64,000 nucleotides of DNA from Stigmatella erecta (lineage in GTDB: Bacteria > Myxococcota > Myxococcia > Myxococcales > Myxococcaceae), in contig NZ_FOIJ01000003.1 in NCBI RefSeq assembly GCF_900111745.1, positions 620,001-684,000 on the forward strand. The letters are read 5' to 3'. Below are positions 25,238 through 33,200 of the stretch, in pieces. Below the pieces are notes generated by a model. It searched no databases. It was given only the letters and a program-made list of their open reading frames with translations, and had not been told where the DNA came from. Both the position numbers and the translations under genes were made by a program. Numbering within the stretch: the first letter of the stretch is position 1; every line of letters begins with the position of its first letter.

Positions 25238-25927
25238 GTGTGTGTGGAGCCGGTGGCCCGCGTCCGCGTGAAGGTGTGCTGCATCATGTCCGAAGAGGAG
25301 GCCCTCCTCGCCGTGCGCCATGGGGCCGCCGCGCTGGGGCTCGTGTCACACATGCCGAGTGGGCCCGGCGTCATCTCCGAGGAGCGCATCGCGCAGATCG
25401 CCTCGAAGGTGCCGCCGCCCGTGGGCACGTTCCTGCTCTCCTCCTCCACGGACGTGGACGCGCTGGTGGCGCAGCACCAGCGCACGCGGACGAACACCCT
25501 GCAGCTCGTGGACAGCCTCCCCGCCGGGCGCCTCCAGGCCCTGCGCGAGCGCTTGCCGGGCGTGCGGCTCGTCCAGGTCATCCACGTCACGGGCCCGGCC
25601 TCGCTCGATGAGGCGCTGTCGGTGGCGCCGTGGGTGGATGCGCTGCTGCTCGACAGCGGCAACCCCACCCTCGCGGTGAAGGAGCTGGGCGGCACGGGGC
25701 GGATCCACGACTGGGAGGTCAGCCGGCGCATCCGCGAGCAGGCCCCCATCCCCGTCTTCCTCGCCGGGGGCTTGCGCCCCGAGAACGTGCTGGAGGCGGT
25801 GCGCCAGGTGGGCCCTTACGGCCTGGACATCTGCTCCGGGCTGCGGACGGACGGACGGCTCGACGCGGACAAGGTCTTCCGCTTCTTCAGCGCCCTGGAC
25901 TCGCTCGCGCCCCGCGCGCGGCCCTGA
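25238..25927 (+). CDS. Phosphoribosylanthranilate isomerase-like protein (TrpF paralogue)
   Basis: A 229-residue TIM-barrel of the TrpF family. It retains VKVCCIMSEEEALLAVRHGA (TrpF: VKICGLT--EDA--A---GA), with the Cys that acts as general base, LLLDSGNP with the acidic residue, the phosphate loop GGTG-IHDW, AGGLRPENVLEAV, and GLDICSGLRTDGRLD. The normally invariant Gly after the first Cys is replaced by Cys, and the PRSPR segment by MPSGPG. It is not beside other trp genes but three bases after a small hypothetical gene. It may be the tryptophan enzyme, but the changes favour a paralogue acting on a different aminoaldose. GTG 25244 is an equally good start. Confidence 0.75.
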   Translation: MCVEPVARVRVKVCCIMSEEEALLAVRHGAAALGLVSHMPSGPGVISEERIAQIASKVPPPVGTFLLSSSTDVDALVAQHQRTRTNTLQLVDSLPAGRLQALRERLPGVRLVQVIHVTGPASLDEALSVAPWVDALLLDSGNPTLAVKELGGTGRIHDWEVSRRIREQAPIPVFLAGGLRPENVLEAVRQVGPYGLDICSGLRTDGRLDADKVFRFFSALDSLAPRARP

Positions 25928-27427
25928 TCAGCCGAACGAGGCGGACACGCGCGGCTCAGGCTCGGAGCCCGGCAGGATGGGCGTGGGGCTCAGGGCCTGG
26001 ATGAGCAGCGTGCGCAAGGCCTCGGTCAGGTCATCGCCCTGCGCGAGGACCCCCGCGGGGGCGCCCTGGAGCTTCTCCGGCACCACCTCGCCCACCACCA
26101 CCACCGGGACGCGGATCTCCCACGCCAGGTAGCTGGCCAGCCGGACCGCCCCTTCCGAGGCGTCCATCAGCAGCGCCCCCACCGCCCCCGCGCTGAACGG
26201 GCGCCAGAGGGGCCGGGCCGCCTCGGCGGGCGGCAGCACACAGAAGTCCAGGTGGAGCACCTCGCTCAGCTCCAGGTGCCCCAGCGTCCCGAAGCCGCTC
26301 TTCACCGCCGAGGGCTCCGCCGAGACGGCCGCCAGCCCAGGCAGGCGCGCGAACAGGCGGCGCGCCACGGCCGGGCCGTTGCCGCAGACGAACACCTTGG
26401 CCGTCACCACCTTCAAGGGCGCCCTGCCGCGGAGCACCCGGCTGCGCAGCGAGTGCATCTCCGCGGGCCCGAGCAGCGGCCCGCTGCCCTCGCTCCCGTC
26501 CTCCTCGGCCACCCGCGCCACGCCCTTCTGCATCAGCGTGGTGAGCACGCCCAGCACTTCCAGGTCCGTGGCCGGCGCCAGGTCCAGCACCTCGCCCAGG
26601 GCGCGCGGCTGGCGCAGCAGGTCCACCACCTGCGCCGTCACCGGGTGCTGATCCTGCGGCAGGTCCGCGTCCGGGGCAATCATCAGCCGCGTGGTGCGCG
26701 AGGGCAGCGCCGGCATCAGCCGGTTCACCTCGTCCGCCTGCCGCATGCCCTCCAGCAGCGCGTCGTCCATGCCGCGGGTGATGCGCGCCCGCGCGGTGCT
26801 CGAGCCCGGCGCGAAGGTGAACGTGCCTTCCGTCCAGGACAGGAGCCGGAACAGCGCCTTCTCGCCCTCGACCCGCCCCAGCCGCGCGTTCGCGGGCCGG
26901 CCGTCCGCGACGGTGATCTCTCCGCGCTCGCTGCCGCGCTCCAGGTTCAGCTTCCCGCTGCGCTTGTTCATCCCGAGGATCTGCATCAGGTCCGGGATGC
27001 CCAGCTGGCTCAGCGAGCCTTCGATTTCCTGCGTGTCGCTCTTGAGGTCCTTGGCGGCCTCGGAGCGGCGGAAGATGTGCTCGATGCGGCTGAGCACCTC
27101 GTCCAGGTTGAAGGGCTTCTTGAGGTGGGCCGCCAGCCGCATGCCGCGCAGCCGGTCCACATCCAGGCTGGTGGTGGTAAGCACCACCGGGATGTCCTCC
27201 GTGCGCGGGTTGGTGCGGAGAATCTGGATGAAGGTGCGCGCCTCCAGCAGCTTGCACCCCTCGTCGAACAGCGCCAGGTCCGGGTGGCGCAGCACGCAGA
27301 TCTCCAGCGCCCGCGCGCCATCCGGCGCGTAGTGCACCTGGTAGCCCTTCTGGCGCAGGGCCCGGGAGAGCATCCGGACCGCGTCGAGGTCAGGGTCTGC
27401 GATGAGGATTTTCCGGACCGGGGCCAC
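25928..27427 (-). CDS. Response regulator with DUF4388 and a degenerate GTPase-like domain
   Basis: A 499-residue protein. Residues 1-120 are a receiver with acid pair ADPD, phosphoacceptor Asp55, Thr85 region and Lys104 (HLKKPFN), so phosphorylation should be possible. Residues about 135-240 are DUF4388/PATAN-like (GSLSQLGIPDLMQILGMNKRSGKLNL...GEKALFRLLSWTEGTFTF), common in myxobacterial and cyanobacterial regulators. The C-terminus from about 338 resembles the small Ras-like GTPase domains fused to DUF4388 elsewhere, but the P-loop position reads VCGNGPAVARRLF with no GK[ST], so it probably does not bind nucleotide. It lies 12 bases after the receiver/GGDEF-like gene, in one operon. GTG start. 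Confidence 0.8.
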   Translation of the reverse strand: MAPVRKILIADPDLDAVRMLSRALRQKGYQVHYAPDGARALEICVLRHPDLALFDEGCKLLEARTFIQILRTNPRTEDIPVVLTTTSLDVDRLRGMRLAAHLKKPFNLDEVLSRIEHIFRRSEAAKDLKSDTQEIEGSLSQLGIPDLMQILGMNKRSGKLNLERGSERGEITVADGRPANARLGRVEGEKALFRLLSWTEGTFTFAPGSSTARARITRGMDDALLEGMRQADEVNRLMPALPSRTTRLMIAPDADLPQDQHPVTAQVVDLLRQPRALGEVLDLAPATDLEVLGVLTTLMQKGVARVAEEDGSEGSGPLLGPAEMHSLRSRVLRGRAPLKVVTAKVFVCGNGPAVARRLFARLPGLAAVSAEPSAVKSGFGTLGHLELSEVLHLDFCVLPPAEAARPLWRPFSAGAVGALLMDASEGAVRLASYLAWEIRVPVVVVGEVVPEKLQGAPAGVLAQGDDLTEALRTLLIQALSPTPILPGSEPEPRVSASFG

Positions 27428-27439
27428 GGTGCGCGCTCG

Positions 27440-29290
27440 CTAGTAGGGCTGCAGGTCGTACTCCGCCTGCAGCTTGGAGATGAGCCCGTCCACCACCGCG
27501 GTGTCCGAGGAATGGAAGCCCCACGTCGCCCCCTTCCCACGCCGCTGGATGAGCGCGTAGGAGGCGTGTTCGGAGAGCCAGAAGAGAAACTCGTGCCGGG
27601 CCACCCGCTCGTCCCCTTCCAGGAACACGGGCATGAGCGCCGGGTGCGACTCCAGGTCCACCCGGCGGCCCAGCAGGTAGATGCGCGAGGCCAGCTCCGG
27701 CGGCGCCGACTCCAGCCCCGCGGCGATGGGCAAGTCCGCGCGGATCTCCGGCCCGCCCACGTAGAGCAGGCCGCGCGAGCCAGGGTCCCTCATCAGCTCC
27801 CGGGCGATCTCCGCCTGGAGCTCATCGAAGAGGACATCGGCCACCTTGCCCCGGCGCGAGGGCTCCGCGCGCTCGTCCACCGGCAGCTTGGGGCTCGTGG
27901 GGCTGCCCAGCAGCAGCTCCACCTCGTCCCAGAAGGGCAGCCCCTCCAGGAGCAGCCGCCGCTGGAGCGAGGCCCGGCGCTCGTCCATGCGCCGCCGGCA
28001 CCGGTGCACCAGCTCGTCGAAGTCCTCCCCGTCCTTGGGGAAGGTGCCCGCCCCGCCCACCAGCGCCAGCGGCAGCTTCGCGTCCACCTCCTGCACGTCC
28101 GGCTCGTTGCGCACCGCCGCCGTCGCCCGGCGCACGAACATGAGCGCGCCGAAGAAGTCCGTCTCCGGCAGGAGCAGGTAGAACTCCTGGTCGCTCGCCT
28201 TGGCGATGACGTCCGAGTCCCGGATGATGCGCGAGAGGGCGCGGATGATGCCGCGCACCGCCTTCTTCGCCTCCGCCGCGCCCAGCCGCGCCCGCACGAG
28301 CGGCAGGTTGTCGATGCTGAAGGTGAGCAGCGAGAACGTGCGCCCGTAGCGCCGCGCCTTGTAGATCTCCTTGGAGGCGTAGTCGGTGAAGTAGCTGAGG
28401 TTGTAGGCCGCGGTGTCCCGGTCCCGCAGCCCCAGGCGCTGGAGCGCCAGCATGCGCCGGCCGTTCTTCACCCCCACCGCCGCGAAGTCGCCAATCACCC
28501 GCGCTTGGCGCACGTGCTCGTGCTGGAACTCGCCGCTGAGCGGATCCGACAGCTGCGCCAGCCCCATCAGCTCGCCCGCGGCGAACAGCGGCACGTACAG
28601 CACCGGGGAGCGCTCCTCGCGCACGCGCCACGGGGCGGCATCGCGCAGGCGCGCGGCGAGCGGCCCCTCCGGGCGCAGCTTCTCCACCAGGAACTGCCGG
28701 TCGAGCAGCCCCCGGTACGCGCGCAGCGTCAGGTCTCCCCGGTCATCCACCACCCACAGGGCCGCGCTCTGCGCGTCGCACACGGCGGCCAGGTCCGCGA
28801 TGACGCGCTCCTGCAACCCCTCCAGGTCCGGGTACGACAGGAACTCCAGGCAGCGCCGGTGCAGGTTGTGGTCGCGGGCGAACTCGAAGTTCTCGTCGCG
28901 CAGCTGGCTGCGCTCCTGGCGCAGCGCCACGCGCTGCAGCGCCCGCTCCACCGCCAGGAACAGGTCCGCCTCCTCGATGGGCTTGGTGAGGCAGTCGGCG
29001 GCGCCCGCCCGCAGCGCCATCTCCGAGCCCTTCACGTCCGGCCGGTGGCTGACGAGGAGCACCTCCTGCTCCGGATCCAGCTCGCGCAGCCGCGCCGTGA
29101 GCGCAAAGCCATCCAGCCCCGGCATCACCACGTCGGTGATGATGAGATCGAACCGCGTGAGCGCCACCTCCTCCAGGGCCCGCGCGCCGTCCTCCACCGC
29201 CAGGACGCGGTAGTCCCGGCGTGACAGCAGGTCCGTCACGAACTCGCGGAAGAAGAGATCGTCATCGACGACGAGGATGGGGGCAGCCAC
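27440..29290 (-). CDS. Receiver-GAF-degenerate GGDEF regulator
   Basis: A 616-residue cytoplasmic regulator. A complete receiver occupies residues 1-120 (DDD, phosphoacceptor Asp53 in TDVVMPGLDG, Ser81, Lys103). A GAF-like domain follows (about 145-280). Residues about 295-430 follow the diguanylate cyclase fold (NLSYFTDYASKEIYKARRYGRTFSLL, then IIRALSRIIRDSDVIAK), but the active-site signature is SDQEF at 366-370 instead of GGDEF/GGEEF, so cyclase activity is unlikely; it could bind c-di-GMP or GTP or act only as a scaffold. A further 170-residue C-terminal domain is unrecognised. GTG start at 29290. It is upstream partner of the DUF4388 regulator. Confidence 0.82.
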   Translation of the reverse strand: MAAPILVVDDDLFFREFVTDLLSRRDYRVLAVEDGARALEEVALTRFDLIITDVVMPGLDGFALTARLRELDPEQEVLLVSHRPDVKGSEMALRAGAADCLTKPIEEADLFLAVERALQRVALRQERSQLRDENFEFARDHNLHRRCLEFLSYPDLEGLQERVIADLAAVCDAQSAALWVVDDRGDLTLRAYRGLLDRQFLVEKLRPEGPLAARLRDAAPWRVREERSPVLYVPLFAAGELMGLAQLSDPLSGEFQHEHVRQARVIGDFAAVGVKNGRRMLALQRLGLRDRDTAAYNLSYFTDYASKEIYKARRYGRTFSLLTFSIDNLPLVRARLGAAEAKKAVRGIIRALSRIIRDSDVIAKASDQEFYLLLPETDFFGALMFVRRATAAVRNEPDVQEVDAKLPLALVGGAGTFPKDGEDFDELVHRCRRRMDERRASLQRRLLLEGLPFWDEVELLLGSPTSPKLPVDERAEPSRRGKVADVLFDELQAEIARELMRDPGSRGLLYVGGPEIRADLPIAAGLESAPPELASRIYLLGRRVDLESHPALMPVFLEGDERVARHEFLFWLSEHASYALIQRRGKGATWGFHSSDTAVVDGLISKLQAEYDLQPY

Positions 29291-29326
29291 GGTGGAGGCG
29301 GACTCCGATACGAGGAAGCCGGAAGG

Positions 29327-30178
29327 TTACCGGGCGGGTGGAATCGCCACAACGCCCTCGAAGACGGCGGCGACCGGTCCCCGGAGGCGGATGTCCGACA
29401 AATCCGAGGGAACCCGAATTTGGAGGTCCCCTCCGGGCAGGGTGACGCGCAGCCAGGTGTCCGCGGGGAGGCGCCGGGCGAGCACGGCCGCCGCGGCCGA
29501 GGCACAGGCCCCGGTGCCGCACGCCTGGGTCAGCCCGCAGCCGCGCTCCCACACCACGACGGTGAGGCCATCCGGGTCCACCCGGACGAACTCGACGTTG
29601 GTCCGGTCCGGGAAGGACGGGTGGTGCTCCAGGACGGAGCCCAGGCGTTCCGCCTCATATAAAGGATGGTCCAGCAGGACGAGGTGGGGGTTGCCCATGC
29701 TCACCGCCGTGCCGCGCAGGCCGAGGTGGTCCGGAATCGGCGCCTCGACGAAGGGCGTGCCCGTGGCGCCCGAGGGGAGGTTCGGGGCCACCAGGCGGGC
29801 AGGCCCCATGGAGATGTCCACCTCCGTCACGCCCGTGGCGTCGTAGCCCGGCACACAGGCGAGGAGGCCCGCCCCCGTCTCGACCTGGATGCGCTCGGGG
29901 CGGCCGCCCAGGTGGTCCACCAGGTACTTCACGGCGCAGCGCAGGCCGTTGCCGCACATCTCCGCGATGCTGCCGTCGGCGTTGTGCACCACCATGCGCG
30001 CCAGGCCCTCCTGGGAGGGCAGGAGCGAGAGGACCCCGTCCGCGCCGATGCCCCGCCGCCGGTCGCACATCCACCGGGACAGCTCCGCGTCGATGTCCAC
30101 GCCGGTCTGGCGCCGATCGAGCACGACGAAGTCATTGCCGAGCCCGTGGTACTTGAAGATGCGTTCGCGTTCCAACAC
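29327..30178 (-). CDS. dapF: Diaminopimelate epimerase
   Basis: A 283-residue pyridoxal-independent epimerase that converts LL- to meso-diaminopimelate for lysine and peptidoglycan synthesis. Both catalytic cysteines are present: Cys75 in NADGSIAEMCGNGLRC and Cys220 in QACGTGACASAAAA. The N-terminal FKYHGLGNDFVVLD and VSMGNPHLV blocks are typical. The start is GTG 30178. The gene follows, on the same strand, a 69-base gap after the large coiled-coil gene, and is followed after 36 bases by the receiver/GGDEF-like gene. Length is normal for the family. Confidence 0.96.
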   Translation of the reverse strand: MLERERIFKYHGLGNDFVVLDRRQTGVDIDAELSRWMCDRRRGIGADGVLSLLPSQEGLARMVVHNADGSIAEMCGNGLRCAVKYLVDHLGGRPERIQVETGAGLLACVPGYDATGVTEVDISMGPARLVAPNLPSGATGTPFVEAPIPDHLGLRGTAVSMGNPHLVLLDHPLYEAERLGSVLEHHPSFPDRTNVEFVRVDPDGLTVVVWERGCGLTQACGTGACASAAAAVLARRLPADTWLRVTLPGGDLQIRVPSDLSDIRLRGPVAAVFEGVVAIPPAR

Positions 30179-30247
30179 GGCCCTATCCTAATTCGCGGCC
30201 CTGGCCGTGGCAGCGGGATTACGGGTGTGCCGCTCGCACGGCCCCCC

Positions 30248-33200
30248 TCACTCCTTGCCCTCTCCCTTGGAGGGAACGGGCGCCGGGGTGACGGCGGTGC
30301 CAGGCCGGGGGGCGGGTTTGGGGGTGAGCACGGGCGGCGCTCCGGGGCCCCCGGCGGGCGTCAGGACCGGAGGCTTGGACACGCCGCTCGACGTGGGCCG
30401 CCGGACCGGGGCCGCCGGCACCGGCACGGGCGTGCGCACCGGGGGCTGGGAGACCGCGAGCGGGGTGGGCCGCTGCCCCACCGGCTCGGCCCGCGGCGGG
30501 TCCGGGAAAGGGGCCGCCGGACGGCGCAGGGCGGCCAGCTCCGCGTCGGAAGCGCTCAGCCGTCTCTGGAGCGCCTCGAGCTGCTCGGCACGCTCGGCCA
30601 GGCCGCGCTGGAGGTCCTCCTCCTGGGCGATCTTCCGGGCCAGCTCCTCCCGCAGCGCCTTGGACTCGGAGGTGGCGGCTTCGCTCTGTTCGCGCAGCAG
30701 CGCCAGCTCCGCGGTGAGGGCCGGGTCCACGGCGGGGGTCTCGAGCCGGGCCGTGAGCTCCTGAACGCGGCCCTCCAGCCGGGATTGGTCCTCCAGGAGG
30801 ACCGTCTTCTCGGCGCCCAGGCTCTCCACCTGCTCCTTGAGCAGGGCGTGCTCGGCTTGAAGGGCCGCGAGGCGCTCGGCGAGCTCCTGGCCCTCCTTCT
30901 CGCGCTGCCGGGAGGACTCCTCCGCTTCCTGTCGCTCGCGGGTGCGCTCGGCGTCCTGGGCGCGCGCGGACTCCGCGGACGAGGACTCCAGCGTCATCAC
31001 CCGGCTCTCCAGCCGGACCCGGGCGGCCTTGGCCACGGTCAGCTCGGACTGAACGCGCTCGAGGGTGGAACCGGCTTGGCGGGCCCGGTCCTGCTCCGTG
31101 CTCAGCGCCTCCTGTGCCTGCCGTGCCTCCGCGCGGAGCTGCTCGCGCTCGGCGTCCCAGGCGGTGCGCTCCGCCTCCATGCGCTGGATGCGCGCCTGCT
31201 CCGCCTGGAGGGACTCCTGAAGCGAGGTGAGCTCGGCGCGCAAGGTCTCCAAGGCGGCGCGCTCCGCTTCGAGCGAGGCCTCCGCCGCGGAGGCGCGGCC
31301 CGCGAAGCGCCTCGCCGATTGGAGCTGGACGCCGAGCAGCTCCAGTTGCTCGTGCTCGGACATGAGCCGGGCCTGGGTCTCGCCCAGCTGGGCCTCCATC
31401 TGCGCGAGCCGCATGTCCCGCTCGCCCAGGGCCCGCTGCATCCCCTGGAGCGCCATGCCCTGCCGGGCCACTTCGGCCCGCAGGGCCTCGCGCTCGGCCA
31501 GGACCGCCGCCTGCTCTTCCTGAGCCTGGGCCAGGGCCTGCTCGCGCGAGGCCAACACCCCCGTGAACTGGGCCCCCTGGGCCTCGGCCTCGCGCGCCCG
31601 GGCCTCCACCCGCTCTACCTGCGCACTGAGGTCCTTGAGCGCGGCCTCGCGCTCGGCGAGCTGAGCCGCCGCGGCCTGGCGCGAGGTCTCGAACGCCTCC
31701 ACCTGGGCAGCGAGCCGCTGCGCACGGGCCTCCGCTTCCGCCAGGGACTGCTGCACGGCGGAGAGCCGGGCCTGCTCCGCCTCGTGCGCGGCACGGGCCT
31801 CGGCCTCGGCCGTCCGGGCCTGGGAGAGCCGCGCCTCCAGGGCGGCCTGCTGCTCCCGCGCCGCCGTCTCCACCGAGGCTTTGTCCGCTTCCAGGCGATC
31901 CACCGCCGCCTGGAGCTCCGCCTCGCGCGCCTCCTCCTGCGCCAGACGCTGGGTGTTCCAGCCCTGCTCCTGCGCGAGGAGGGCCTTCGATTGCGTGGCC
32001 GCAATCTGCTGCTCCTCCAGCCGCGCCTTCAGCGCCTCTTCCTCTTCCCGCGCGGCGTCCAGCTCGGTGCCCAGCAGCGTCCGTGCTTCGCGCTCGGCAT
32101 CCCAGCCCCGCCGGGCGTCGGCGAGGAGCGCGGCGATCTGCTCGCGAGCGCCCTGCTCGGTATCCAGCGACTCCTGCGCGTGGCCGAGCTCCGTCTCGAT
32201 CGTCTCGCGCTGCGTGCGCTCGGCCTCCAGCTCCGCGCGAAGCTGGGAGAGCCCTGCCTCGCCTTCGGTCCGCCCTTGCCGCTCGGCCGCCAGCGCCGCC
32301 TGGGAGTGCGCCAGCGCCGTCTCGACCTGAGCGTGCCGCGCCTGCGCCAGGGTCAGCTCCGCCCGGACCCGGGCCAGCGTCTCCTCCACCTGGGAGCGCC
32401 CTTCCCGCTCGGCGTTCAGCGCCTCCCGCACTTCGGCCAGGGCCGCGTCCAGCGCCCGCCGCGCTTGGAGTTCCTCGCCCGACTCCGCCTCGGCCTGGGC
32501 GCGCTGGGCTTTCTCCGCGTCCAGGGCCGCCTGAAGCTGGGCTCCCTTGTCTTCTGCCTGGGCGCGCGCTTGTGTCTCCGCGCCCAGCGCTTCACGCGCC
32601 TCTTCCAGGGAGACACGGACCTGGGCCAGGGTCTCTTCGGCCAGAGAGCGCGCTTGCGTCTCGGTGCTCAGCGCCTCACGCGCTTCGGCCAGCACCGCTT
32701 CCAGCCCCCGCCGCGCTTCCAGCCCCTCGCCGGACTCCGCTCGCGCCAGCGCCAGTGCCTCCTCGCCCCGGGTGCGCGCCCCCTGCGCCTCGGCCAGTTC
32801 CTCCTGAAGCCGGGCTTGGGCCGCCTCCACCTCCCGGCGCTGCTGCTGCTCCAGGGCCAGCGCGGCCTGGACCGACGCGAGCACCCCCGCCTCCTCGGCA
32901 CGCCCGGTCCGCTCCGAGGCCAGCGCGGCCTGGAGCTGTTCGGCCGCCAGGACCGTCTGGGCGCGAAGCTCCTGCTCGGAGGCCCAGGCGGCCCGGAGCT
33001 GGGCCAGCTCCGCCTGCGCCTGCGCCCAGGCCGCGTCCCCTTGGAGGCGAAGCTGCTGCTCCGTCTCCAGTGTCTCCCGCGCTCCCGCGAGCAACGCTTC
33101 GCCCTGGAGCCGCTGCTGGCGCTCGGCCTCGAACGCTTCCCGCTGCCGGGCCAGGGCCTCCTCGGACCGGGTGCGCTCCGCACGCTCGGACTCCACGGTC

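Noticed and set aside
26252-29224. Long plus-strand open frame (990 codons) opposite the two receiver genes
   Set aside because: Composition is the typical antisense product of high-GC coding DNA, and the receiver, GAF and DUF4388 motifs lie on the minus strand.
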